NCBI RefSeq assembly: GCF_019966595.1
Contig: NZ_JAINFJ010000005.1
Span: 153,924-217,923 of the forward strand
Reading direction: 5' to 3'
DNA length: 64,000 nt
Source: Oricola indica
GTDB lineage: Bacteria > Pseudomonadota > Alphaproteobacteria > Rhizobiales > Rhizobiaceae
The notes beneath the pieces are model-generated. The model was not told the origin of the DNA, searched no databases, and was given only the letters and a program-made list of their open reading frames with translations. This document shows positions 29,626 to 37,903 of this stretch, one piece after another (position 1 is the stretch's first letter; every line of letters starts with the position of its first letter). Position numbers and translations under genes: made by a program.

Positions 29626-32600
29626 TTAAAGATCGATCTCGATTGTACCGCCGTCTTCCGCCGCGCGCGACTGGCAAAGGATGATGGCGCTCTCGCGCTG
29701 TTTCTTCGACAAGACGAAGTCGCGATGCTCCACATCGCCGGCAACGAGCCCGCATTTGCAGACGCCGCAAATGCCGTCGGAGCATTTCACGTCGATGTGG
29801 ATGCCGTTCTCGGCCAGCACGTCCGTCGCGGTCTTGTCTTCCGGCACAAGAAACTGGCGGCCTGACTGCGCCAGTTTCAGAGTGAAGGGATGGTTCTCCC
29901 ATTCCGGCAGCTCCGGCACCGAGAAATACTCGAGATGCCGCGCCTCCTCCGGGAAGCCCTGTCGCTCCGCCGCCTCGACGACGCCCTGCATGTAGCGGTC
30001 CGGCCCGCATGTATAGACATGCCAGCCGTCCTCATAGCCCGCGAGCACGTGATCGAGATTGGCGCGTGTCCCCTCGGCGGTCACATGGACATAGACCTTG
30101 TCGTGCCAGGGCACGTGAGCCAGATCGTCCAGATAGCCCGCCAGCTCGCGCGATTTGATCGAGTAATGCATGGCGAAATCCGCGCCGATCGCGTGCAGCC
30201 GGTGCGCCATCGCTATCATCGGCGTAATACCGATACCGCCCCCCATTAGGAAGGTGCGCTTTGCCGTCTCGTCGAGCGGGAAATGGTTGATCGGTCGCGA
30301 GATGAAGATCTTGCGACCCTCCGAGAAGATCCGGTGCATTAGTTTCGAGCCGCCGCGCCCCTCGTCCTCGCGCAGCACGCCGATCTGGTATTTCGACCGG
30401 TCCGCCGGATCGCCCGACATCGAATATTGCCGCAGGAATTCCGGCGCGACGACGATGTCGAGATGCGCGCCCGCCTCCCATGCCGGCAAGTCTGAGCCGT
30501 CGAGCGAACGGAACTCGTACTTCGTCACGTCGCCGCTCATCTTTTCGGCCTTGGACAAGACAACCCGCAGCACCGGGCTCTCTCCGGCCGCCGTGTAGCG
30601 ATGGACATGGCTTTCGTCGCCTCTGGCCAACCGCGCGCGATATTCCTCCGCGGTGATCATCGCCTGATAGGCCTCGATGCCCTTTTCCCGATCCATCGGG
30701 AACGGATAGGGCCAGGGATGCGGCGCGAGGTCGGCGGGATAGACGGCGAGCGTCTGATCCTCGTATTTCAGGTCAAGATCGCGCTGCAAGTCTCTGCGAT
30801 TTATAGGGTGTCTCGTCGGTCGGTACGCACCGTCATCCTCCAGCTCGATGTCCCACCACCATTTCTTGACGTCGTTCAGCCCGCCATTGCCCACCGCATC
30901 GTCGAGCTTCGCCAAGTAAGGCGCGGCTGACGGAATATTCGACGCCATCCAGCGGAACGGCGCTTCGGCGAACAGGCCTTCGAGGTTCCACGGGCAGGTC
31001 TTCATGCAGCGCCCGCACATCGCGCCGCCCTCGGTCGTGATACGGTACGTCGCGCATTTCTGGCTGTCCGACTTCCAGATCTCGTAGCCGTTGAACATCA
31101 GCTTCGGCCCCGCCGTGATCGCGCCGGACGGGCATTCGCGGGCGCATTTGTTGCAGCTCTCGCAAAAAGTCTGCAGGCCGAAGTCGATCGGCTTGTCATG
31201 CGCTACCGGCATGGTCGTGGTGACGACGCCTGACTTCAGCCGCGGCCCAAGATAGGGATTGAGGATCACCTCGCCGATCCGGCTGACTTCGCCAAGGCCA
31301 GACAGCAGGAGCAGCGGCGGTTGCAGCACCTCGCCGTCCATCACGGTATGCGCCTTGGCCGAATAACCGAGATTGCGGATCTGCTTGGCGATCACCCCGC
31401 CGAGCAGCGAGAAACGCAGATAGGCGCGCATCGACTGCGCCACCGAGATCCAGTCGTCGCCCGACGCGCCCTCCATGGTCTCGTAACCCTGATCGATGAT
31501 CATCGAGACCGCCTGGTCGTGCGGCGGTGTCAGTTCCGCGCCGGTCGCGTCATGCGAATACCAGGTCCAGTCCGGGCAGCGCGAAAGGCCGACCGCATCG
31601 ACGCCGAGGAAGTAGGTCGCCGCCTTGATGTTCTCGGCATTGCGCCGTGCGTCATGCGTCGATGCGGCGATCTCCGCCGCCGGCTCGCCGTCCTGCAGCA
31701 GCACGAATGCGCCCAGCACCCGGCGCTGGCCCATCGAGGGCGCGGCCTTGCGCGCATAATGGCCGCCCTTCGCCCCGTCCTGGCAGGCCTTGCCCATGTC
31801 TCCGAACTGGGCGCGCGCGAACATGTCGGTGCGTTTCGGCACCCGCGCCACGCGGTCCTCGTCGATATAGGTCGTCGGTTCGTCGACCCGCTTCAGCTTC
31901 TCGAAGGGATGCAAACCGTCGACGAAGCGCCGGTCGGCGAATGGCTCGCGGTTCAGTGCGTTCTTGGCGAAGCCCTTGCCCGTCCACCATGCCGGCCCCT
32001 TGGTGCGAAACCAGGGCTGTTCGGCCAATGGCGCGAGTGGCAGATCAGCGGCGATTTCCATTTCCGTGGTAATGGCAGCGACGCCGAAGCGGCTGCCCAC
32101 ATAAGGATTCGCCAGTTCTCCGTGTTCGACACTTGCGAGCCCAGCCGCCACGGCCAGCTTGTTGAGATCGACATCCGAGGATGTGCCCGTATGCGCCTTT
32201 GCGTCGAAACCTAGCAGACGGATATAGTTGGCGATAACGACCGCCGTTTCCGACGCCCTCAGGCAGGCGCGCTCCGCCTGCGCATCCATGATCCAGTCCG
32301 CGCCCGGCTCGTCCGGCTTCGGATCGCGCGGATATTCATAGAGGAATACGATGGCATGGCTGTGCCCGTTGATCGTCGTGGGCGGCGCCTCCATCGATTC
32401 CTTCAGATCGGCCATGATCATGTCGATGCCGGAGGCGAGCGTCTTGGTCTGCCGCGTTCTCAGATCGTGCTTCAGCCGGTCTATGGCCGGATTGCGGATC
32501 GGTTCTTCCAGCAGGTCGGAACGCGACAGCGCGCAAGCGCCGATCATCGACGCATCCGAGAAATAGCCGAAACCTTTCAGATGATTGGCCCGCTCGACGG

Positions 32601-32853
32601 GATCCGCCGGGATCTCCGCCCGCGCCTTGTTGACCAGACCGTCGCGAATGGCGTCCATCATGGCCTGGTATTCGCCCATGGCGTTGACGAGACTTTCCGG
32701 CTTGTCCGGTCTCTCGAAGGAAAGCCGCGTCATCGCGGGGATGGAAGCAGCATCGGGCCCCCGGTCCGTCCGGGCGAGGCGCTCAAGCGGATACGGACCC
32801 ATATGGACCGGGCGATCCCGGTCGGAGAAGAAACGAATGCCCATGCCTCCCAT
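29626..32853 (-). CDS. rdhA: Self-sufficient catabolic reductive dehalogenase (RdhA core fused to an FMN/NAD(P)H/[2Fe-2S] reductase)
   Basis: A 1075-residue cobalamin- and iron-sulfur-dependent enzyme that should remove halogen from an aromatic ring, probably ortho to a phenolic OH. Residues 1 to about 750 are the RdhA core. Cluster ligands are Cys 564, 567, 570, 574 (CESCNKCARECP) and Cys 600, 613, 616, 620. Tyr 478, Lys 540 and Arg 604 have exactly the spacing of Tyr 426, Lys 488 and Arg 552 reported for NpRdhA of Nitratireductor pacificus. Residues about 751-1075 form a phthalate-dioxygenase-reductase-like module: flavin motif RQYS (808), GGGIGITPM (871), CGPDRYM (949) and a plant-type [2Fe-2S] site with Cys 1024, 1029, 1032 and 1060. 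No Tat signal and no rdhB exist, so it is cytoplasmic and not respiratory. BhbA of Comamonas sp. 7D-2 has the same architecture. Confidence 0.95.
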   Translation of the reverse strand: MGGMGIRFFSDRDRPVHMGPYPLERLARTDRGPDAASIPAMTRLSFERPDKPESLVNAMGEYQAMMDAIRDGLVNKARAEIPADPVERANHLKGFGYFSDASMIGACALSRSDLLEEPIRNPAIDRLKHDLRTRQTKTLASGIDMIMADLKESMEAPPTTINGHSHAIVFLYEYPRDPKPDEPGADWIMDAQAERACLRASETAVVIANYIRLLGFDAKAHTGTSSDVDLNKLAVAAGLASVEHGELANPYVGSRFGVAAITTEMEIAADLPLAPLAEQPWFRTKGPAWWTGKGFAKNALNREPFADRRFVDGLHPFEKLKRVDEPTTYIDEDRVARVPKRTDMFARAQFGDMGKACQDGAKGGHYARKAAPSMGQRRVLGAFVLLQDGEPAAEIAASTHDARRNAENIKAATYFLGVDAVGLSRCPDWTWYSHDATGAELTPPHDQAVSMIIDQGYETMEGASGDDWISVAQSMRAYLRFSLLGGVIAKQIRNLGYSAKAHTVMDGEVLQPPLLLLSGLGEVSRIGEVILNPYLGPRLKSGVVTTTMPVAHDKPIDFGLQTFCESCNKCARECPSGAITAGPKLMFNGYEIWKSDSQKCATYRITTEGGAMCGRCMKTCPWNLEGLFAEAPFRWMASNIPSAAPYLAKLDDAVGNGGLNDVKKWWWDIELEDDGAYRPTRHPINRRDLQRDLDLKYEDQTLAVYPADLAPHPWPYPFPMDREKGIEAYQAMITAEEYRARLARGDESHVHRYTAAGESPVLRVVLSKAEKMSGDVTKYEFRSLDGSDLPAWEAGAHLDIVVAPEFLRQYSMSGDPADRSKYQIGVLREDEGRGGSKLMHRIFSEGRKIFISRPINHFPLDETAKRTFLMGGGIGITPMIAMAHRLHAIGADFAMHYSIKSRELAGYLDDLAHVPWHDKVYVHVTAEGTRANLDHVLAGYEDGWHVYTCGPDRYMQGVVEAAERQGFPEEARHLEYFSVPELPEWENHPFTLKLAQSGRQFLVPEDKTATDVLAENGIHIDVKCSDGICGVCKCGLVAGDVEHRDFVLSKKQRESAIILCQSRAAEDGGTIEIDL

Positions 32854-32862
32854 CCATGAACC

Positions 32863-32878
32863 TGCACCGGCCGGTGCA
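32863..32878. promoter_or_regulatory. Perfect 16-base palindrome upstream of rdhA
   Basis: TGCACCGGCCGGTGCA has no mismatch and no spacer. It ends nine bases before the rdhA start codon, within the 103-base gap after the upstream SDR gene. It could be a repressor operator separating rdhA control from the CoA-ligase/SDR genes, or an mRNA hairpin that blocks the ribosome site. I saw no second full copy in the window. Confidence 0.5.
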
Positions 32879-32956
32879 TTTTCCTGAACGTGTTAAGCTA
32901 ATCGGCGATGACGCGCCACCCGCACCTGTCCCATTTCGCTGTTACCTCTGGCGCCG

Positions 32957-33718
32957 CTATTTCGGGGCCATACGGATCGCTCCGTCGAGACGAATAACCT
33001 CGCCATTCAGATAAGGGTTCTCGATTGCAAACCGGACGAGACTGGCAAATTCCTCCGGCTTTCCGAGGCGCGACGGATAGGGAATCGATGCGCCGAGGCT
33101 CTGCTGGATCTCTTCGGGCATGCCCTGCAGAAGCGGTGTCAGGAAGATACCCGGCGCGATCGTGTTGACGCGGACCCCGAAGCGGGCAAGCTCGCGCGCG
33201 ATGGGCAGCGCCATCGAAACGATACCACCCTTCGACGCCGAGTAGGCCGCCTGCCCGATCTGGCCGTCGAATGCCGCCACAGAGGCGGTGTTGACGATGA
33301 TGCCACGCTCATTGTCGTCCAGCGGCTCCTGCACGGACATGCGGGCAGCCGCGACGCGAAGCATGTTGAACGTGCCGATCAGGTTGACCCGGATGACGTT
33401 CTCGAACTCGCCGAGCGGTTGCGGCCCTTCGCGCCCGACGACACGCCCGGCGGTTCCGATCCCGGCACAGTTCACGAGAATCCGAATATCGCCGGCGGTC
33501 TCCACGGCGGCATCGACCGCCCTGTCGGCGTCCTGCTCGCTCGTAACGTCACCGGCGACGGCAATACCGCCAATTTCGGCGGCTGCTTTCGAAGCGGCGT
33601 CGGCATTGCGGTCGAACACCACCACCTTGGCGCCAGACTCGGCGAGCATTCCTGCCACGGCGCGTCCCAGACCGGACGCCCCACCCGTTACGATTGCCCC
33701 TGCACCTTCCAGCTTCAT
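32957..33718 (-). CDS. Short-chain dehydrogenase, 3-hydroxyacyl-CoA dehydrogenase type II-like
   Basis: A 253-residue SDR with TGGASGLGRA (NAD binding), NCAGIG, and the catalytic Ser/Tyr/Lys in NTASVAAFDGQIGQAAYSASK. The sequence resembles type II 3-hydroxyacyl-CoA dehydrogenases (HSD10-like), including VNTIAPGIFLTPLL. Its ATG overlaps the stop of the CoA synthetase (ATGA). With the divergent enoyl-CoA hydratase it would oxidise the 3-hydroxyacyl-CoA made from a hydroxycinnamoyl-CoA to the beta-keto thioester. Confidence 0.88.
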   Translation of the reverse strand: MKLEGAGAIVTGGASGLGRAVAGMLAESGAKVVVFDRNADAASKAAAEIGGIAVAGDVTSEQDADRAVDAAVETAGDIRILVNCAGIGTAGRVVGREGPQPLGEFENVIRVNLIGTFNMLRVAAARMSVQEPLDDNERGIIVNTASVAAFDGQIGQAAYSASKGGIVSMALPIARELARFGVRVNTIAPGIFLTPLLQGMPEEIQQSLGASIPYPSRLGKPEEFASLVRFAIENPYLNGEVIRLDGAIRMAPK

Positions 33719-35574
33719 ACCGCCTCCCTGAGTTTACGGATCAGCATGACCCGCCTGTCGTGATTGTTGTAAAGCGCTTCGGCCAGGTCGTCGCGATTGC
33801 GCAGAACCGCGCGCTGGTTGAGCGATCCCTTGTCGGTCACCTCGCCGGCGTCGAAAGACAGTTCATCTTCGAGGAATATCGCGCGCACGACACGCGTCGC
33901 CGAACCGGTGGATTTTGCCGCGTGCGCATCGAGCAGTTCCTCCATGCGCTTATGCACGTTCTCGTGCGCGAGGACCCTGGTGTCGGTCATTTCATCGCCA
34001 CCCGGCACCAAGGCCCGAAGTTTCGGCATGAAGGGAATCAGGATCGCGCCGAGTTCGTCACGGTTCTCACCAACAAGCACGACATCGCGAACAAGCCCGC
34101 CGAACTGGTCCACCAGCTTGGCGCGCAAGGCCCCAACGGCAACCCACGTGCCCGTTCGCAGTTTGAAATTCTCGGTAATCCGGCCGTCGAAGTAGAAGCC
34201 CTTCGATGCATCGCCCGGGACGGCGAAGCGCAGGGCATCTCCAAGCTGGTAGAAGCCCTCTTCGTCGAAAGCCTCGGCGGTCAGTTTCGGGTTGCGCCAG
34301 TAGCCGGGCGTCACATTCGGCCCCTTGATGCGAACCTCGAGCTTGTCGTCATGCGGAAGCAGTTTCAGGACGACACCCTGCGACGGAACGCCGACATTAC
34401 CGGCGATTTCCTGCTCTTCCATGCACATCAGCGCAAAGGGCGCCGTCTCCGTCGCGCCGAGTCCGGTGCCCAGGAATACGCGATGGCCGGTCGTCTGAGC
34501 CGCAAGATCGTTCAGGCGATCCCACGTGTGCTGTCCCATCGCGGCAGCGGCATACATCATCATGCGCAGCTTCTTGAAGAAACTCTCGCGAAGGACATCG
34601 TCCTTCTCCATCGCATTGACGAGCAGTTCGTATCCGGCCGGCACATTGAAATACCACGTCGGCGAGACTTCCCGCAGATTGCGGATCGTGATTTTCATGC
34701 CTTCGCGCGAGGGCTTGCCGTGATCGATATAGAACGTCCCGCCAGTGAAGATCATCAGGTTGAAGACCTTGTTGCCGCTGGCGACATGGCTCCACGGCGC
34801 CCAGTCGACGACCACCGGCGGCTCTTCTTGCATAAAGGCGTAGCAGTCGGTCACCATCGCAATGTTCGAGCACAGCATACGATGGGTGGTGATGACCGCC
34901 TTGGGCGAACCGGTCGTGCCTGAGGTGAAGAGAAATTTCGCGACCGTATCCGGCCCGACCGTGGCGTGGGCCTGATCCACTTCCGGTCCCGGCACTGTCT
35001 CCAGAACATCATCGAAAAGGAAGCAGTCGCGTCCGCCGATCGGCTCGGTTACGACGACCGCCTCGACTTCCGGCCCGAACACCATGTCGATGGCGCGATG
35101 ATAGGCCGATCCGTCCTGCGCGAAGACCATTCCCGGCGTCAGCTGGCCGGCGATGTCGCGCAGCTTGGCGCAGTCTTCCGAGATGAGGGAGTAGGCCGTC
35201 GAGACGGCAGCAGAGGGAATGCCCACATGCTGCGCGCCAAGCGCCATCAGCGCGTGCTCGATCGAGTTGTGAGACAGGATCAGCAACGGCTTTTCGGCGG
35301 AAAGCTTGTTTTCGAGAAGGAATGCGGAAATCGCCCGCACCTTTTTCAGCGCCTCGCCATAGGTGACCTTGCGCCAGTCCCCGGCCCCGTCGCGCTCGGC
35401 CATCCAGACGCGGTCAGGCGCGGTCTCCGCCCAGTAGACAAGACGTTCCGTTACCCGATCCGGATATTGCCCGAGCTCATCCTTTCGGCTGACGATCCAG
35501 GTACCATCGTCGCGTTTCTCGGTAACGATTTCCGGGGACCAGACAGCGATCTCTCGCAATGGAGCAGCGGACAT
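33715..35574 (-). CDS. fcs: Feruloyl/p-coumaroyl-CoA synthetase (ANL superfamily)
   Basis: A 619-residue adenylate-forming ligase that activates a hydroxycinnamate with ATP and CoA. GGGAGGA precedes MSAAPLREIAVW and fixes the start. It has the P-loop LFTSGTTGSPKAVITTH and FLGTGLGATETAPFAL. The later part FYFDGRITENFKLRTGTWV is typical of feruloyl-CoA synthases, which lack the common GRxKD form. It is the first gene of the minus-strand block, divergent from the enoyl-CoA hydratase, and overlaps the SDR. Substrate breadth, and any tolerance of ring halogens, cannot be read from sequence. Confidence 0.9.
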   Translation of the reverse strand: MSAAPLREIAVWSPEIVTEKRDDGTWIVSRKDELGQYPDRVTERLVYWAETAPDRVWMAERDGAGDWRKVTYGEALKKVRAISAFLLENKLSAEKPLLILSHNSIEHALMALGAQHVGIPSAAVSTAYSLISEDCAKLRDIAGQLTPGMVFAQDGSAYHRAIDMVFGPEVEAVVVTEPIGGRDCFLFDDVLETVPGPEVDQAHATVGPDTVAKFLFTSGTTGSPKAVITTHRMLCSNIAMVTDCYAFMQEEPPVVVDWAPWSHVASGNKVFNLMIFTGGTFYIDHGKPSREGMKITIRNLREVSPTWYFNVPAGYELLVNAMEKDDVLRESFFKKLRMMMYAAAAMGQHTWDRLNDLAAQTTGHRVFLGTGLGATETAPFALMCMEEQEIAGNVGVPSQGVVLKLLPHDDKLEVRIKGPNVTPGYWRNPKLTAEAFDEEGFYQLGDALRFAVPGDASKGFYFDGRITENFKLRTGTWVAVGALRAKLVDQFGGLVRDVVLVGENRDELGAILIPFMPKLRALVPGGDEMTDTRVLAHENVHKRMEELLDAHAAKSTGSATRVVRAIFLEDELSFDAGEVTDKGSLNQRAVLRNRDDLAEALYNNHDRRVMLIRKLREAV

Positions 35575-35726
35575 TAGTTCCTCCCAAAATGCCCATGAAT
35601 TCAGCTTGACCGCGGACGGCCATTGACGCAATGGTCGGTGTTCGTATATTTCAAAACATTATCCTAGTAAACAATTTCAAGTGCACATATAACCAATAAG
35701 GCCGAATGGCCGTGGCGGGAGGACTA
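35575..35726. promoter_or_regulatory. AT-rich divergent promoter region with candidate MarR site
   Basis: This gap separates the minus-strand CoA synthetase from the plus-strand hydratase operon. It is much richer in A and T than its surroundings. Two TTTCAA elements (35649-35654 and 35675-35680) flank ATCCTA (35661-35666), and an imperfect palindrome is centred there. The MarR gene at 36523 is the likely ligand-responsive repressor. The same TTTCAA/ATCCTA elements recur at 52816-52836. Confidence 0.45.
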
Positions 35727-36521
35727 ATGGAAAAGGCGGTTCAAGACGGTTTCGTCACCTACGAGCTCGACGGCGATGTCGCGCTTATCGGCCTGAACAG
35801 GCCCAACAAGCGCAATGCGATCAGCGACTCCTTTGTCGAAGCTATCGCCGATGTCGTCATGCGGGCAGAAGATGAAGCCAAAGCCGGCGTCATTTACGGC
35901 CATGGCGATCATTTCTGCGCCGGGCTGGACCTCGCCGAACACGTCAAGAAATCTCCGGTGGAAGGTGTGCGCGGCTCACGCCGCTGGCACGCGGTCTTCG
36001 GCATGATCGAGCATGGCGCCATTCCGTGGGTCGCGGCGCTGCATGGCGCTGTGGTCGGCGGCGGCCTGGAGCTCGCCTCATCGACCCATATCCGCGTCGC
36101 CGACGAAAGCGCATTCTTCGCCCTTCCCGAAGGCCAGCGAGGCATCTTTGTCGGTGGCGGCGGTTCGGTTCGAGCCGCGCGCCTGATGGGCGCCGCCCGC
36201 ATGACCGACATGATGCTGACCGGCCGGGTTGCAAGCGCAGAGGAGGCCGAACGCTGGAACCTTGTCCAGTATCGCGTCGGGCGCGGTGACGCCAAAGCCA
36301 AGGCGCTCGAACTGGCGCATTCGGCCGCCGGAAACGCGGAGCTGTCCAATTTCGCCGTCATTCACGCCCTGCCCCGTATCCAGGACATGGCCAAAGAGGA
36401 CGGCTTGTTCGTCGAGTCGCTAATGGCATCCTTTACGGCGACCAGTCCGGAAGCCGAGGAGCGGTTGCGTGCCTTCCTCGAGAAACGCGCCAAGCGGCTG
36501 AATATCCCGGGAAGCCAGTGA
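35727..36521 (+). CDS. Enoyl-CoA hydratase (crotonase family)
   Basis: A 264-residue crotonase expected to hydrate the side-chain double bond of a hydroxycinnamoyl-CoA. I start at MEKAVQDGFVTYEL because GGGAGGA lies just upstream. The oxyanion-hole segments GDHFCAGLDLAEH and LHGAVVGGGLELASSTHIRV are present, as is LPEGQRGIFVGGGGSV with a catalytic-type Glu. It could alternatively be a hydratase-lyase yielding an aldehyde, but no vanillin-type aldehyde dehydrogenase is nearby, while an SDR and a hydrolase are. It overlaps nothing and precedes marR by one base. Confidence 0.87.
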   Translation: MEKAVQDGFVTYELDGDVALIGLNRPNKRNAISDSFVEAIADVVMRAEDEAKAGVIYGHGDHFCAGLDLAEHVKKSPVEGVRGSRRWHAVFGMIEHGAIPWVAALHGAVVGGGLELASSTHIRVADESAFFALPEGQRGIFVGGGGSVRAARLMGAARMTDMMLTGRVASAEEAERWNLVQYRVGRGDAKAKALELAHSAAGNAELSNFAVIHALPRIQDMAKEDGLFVESLMASFTATSPEAEERLRAFLEKRAKRLNIPGSQ

Positions 36522-36522
36522 C

Positions 36523-37005
36523 ATGGCGCCCTTGGCCTTGAACCAGCAGATGAGCGAAGACGAGGTCGACATGCAGGATCTTGGTGACTCGATCGGCTTC
36601 CTCACCCGCCTCGCGCAGGTCAAGACATACGAGACCTTCTTCGAGGACCTCGGCGCACACGGATTGCGGCCCGGAGAATATTCCACAGTCCTCCTGATCG
36701 GCCGCAATCCGGGCATCCGGCAGGGCATGGTCGCCCAGAAGCTGCGGATCAAGCCGGCACACATGACCAAGCTGATCCGCGCCCTCGAGGATCGTGGGCT
36801 CGTGGACCGGACAATACCCGATCACGACCGCAGGTCGGTCGAGTTGACCCTGACGCAGACGGGCCGTCAGTTCGTCGAAGAGCATCGTTTGTCCTTCGCC
36901 CGGCACGAGACGAGACTGAACAAAGCCCTGACGCCGGACGAACTACGCTCGCTCAAACGGCTTCTACGCAAATATGTCGATTTCGACGGGGAGGAAACGG
37001 CGTGA
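36523..37005 (+). CDS. MarR-family transcriptional regulator
   Basis: A 160-residue winged-helix regulator with the recognition region GMVAQKLRIKPAHMTKLIRA and the wing LVDRTIPDHDRRSVELTLT. Such regulators of hydroxycinnamate genes (CouR, FerR) usually repress until the CoA thioester binds. It is encoded inside the operon it probably controls, with a GTGA overlap into the amidohydrolase gene. The predicted operator is in 35575-35726. Confidence 0.88.
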   Translation: MAPLALNQQMSEDEVDMQDLGDSIGFLTRLAQVKTYETFFEDLGAHGLRPGEYSTVLLIGRNPGIRQGMVAQKLRIKPAHMTKLIRALEDRGLVDRTIPDHDRRSVELTLTQTGRQFVEEHRLSFARHETRLNKALTPDELRSLKRLLRKYVDFDGEETA

Positions 37006-37877
37006 ATTTCGACGCACTCAAGGCATTCGACATCCACACACATGCCGAGGAGCCGTGCTGCGGCCCGCGTGACGATGGCTACGATGAGTTCCAGTCCGGC
37101 ATGGCCTCCTACTTCAAGAACCCGGCCGGCCGCGATGGCATGCTGCCGAGCGTGCAGGACACCGCCGCATATTATCGCGAACGCAATATTGGCTGCGTGA
37201 TCTTTCCCGTGGACGCCGAGCGCGAGACCGGGTTCCGCCGCTATTCGAACGAGGAAGTCGCGGGCATCGCCGCCGAGAATTCGGATATCATGATCCCCTT
37301 CGCATCGATCGATCCGGCCAAGGGAAAAGCCGGCGCGCGGGAAGCGCGGCGACTCGTGCGCGACTTTGGCGTGCGCGGCTTCAAATTCCATCCGACCATG
37401 CAGGGCTTCTATCCCAATGAGCGCTGGGCCTATCCGCTTTACGAGGCCATCGCCGAGGAAGGCGCGATCATGCTGTTCCACACCGGCCAGACAGGTGTCG
37501 GTTCCGGCATGCGCGGTGGCATGGGAATGCGGCTGAAATTCTCCAACCCGATGTATATCGACGACGTCGCGGTGGATTTCCCGGACACTCCGATCATTCT
37601 GGCTCACCCGTCCTTTCCATGGACAGAGGAAGGGCTCGCCGTCGCCCAGCATAAGCCGAATGTCTATTTCGACATGTCCGGCTGGTCGCCGAAATACTTT
37701 CCGCCGATTTTCGTTCACTATGCCAATACGATCCTGAAGAAGAAGATGCTCTTCGGTTCGGACTGGCCTGCTATCACGCCAGATCGCTGGCTCAGCGATT
37801 TCGAGAAGATCGGGATCAGGGATGAGGTGCGTCCCCTGATTCTGAAAGAGAACGCGAGGAGATTGCTCGCGCTCTGA
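37002..37877 (+). CDS. Amidohydrolase-2 family protein, putative 4-hydroxyphenyl-beta-ketoacyl-CoA hydrolase
   Basis: A 291-residue TIM-barrel metal hydrolase. FDIHTHAEE (His 12 and His 14) gives the first metal ligands, LAHPSFPW a later His, and LFGSDWP the terminal Asp. A related protein is proposed in the p-coumarate pathway of Aromatoleum aromaticum to split the beta-ketoacyl-CoA hydrolytically into 4-hydroxybenzoate and acetyl-CoA, in place of a thiolase. No thiolase is present in this cluster, which supports that role. It begins with GTG overlapping the marR stop. ACMSD-type decarboxylation is an alternative. Confidence 0.75.
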   Translation: MNFDALKAFDIHTHAEEPCCGPRDDGYDEFQSGMASYFKNPAGRDGMLPSVQDTAAYYRERNIGCVIFPVDAERETGFRRYSNEEVAGIAAENSDIMIPFASIDPAKGKAGAREARRLVRDFGVRGFKFHPTMQGFYPNERWAYPLYEAIAEEGAIMLFHTGQTGVGSGMRGGMGMRLKFSNPMYIDDVAVDFPDTPIILAHPSFPWTEEGLAVAQHKPNVYFDMSGWSPKYFPPIFVHYANTILKKKMLFGSDWPAITPDRWLSDFEKIGIRDEVRPLILKENARRLLAL

Positions 37878-37903
37878 GTTTCCACGCATCAAGGGAGGAA
37901 TCG

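Noticed and set aside
29626-32853. Reading the RdhA as a respiratory dehalogenase or as the tRNA-modifying QueG
   Set aside because: No twin-arginine signal and no RdhB anchor rule against respiration. The fused reductase, Tyr/Lys/Arg pattern and large size do not fit QueG.
35727-36521. Crotonase as feruloyl-CoA hydratase-lyase making an aldehyde
   Set aside because: No aromatic aldehyde dehydrogenase is nearby, whereas an SDR and a beta-ketoacyl-CoA hydrolase candidate are. The possibility is not fully excluded.
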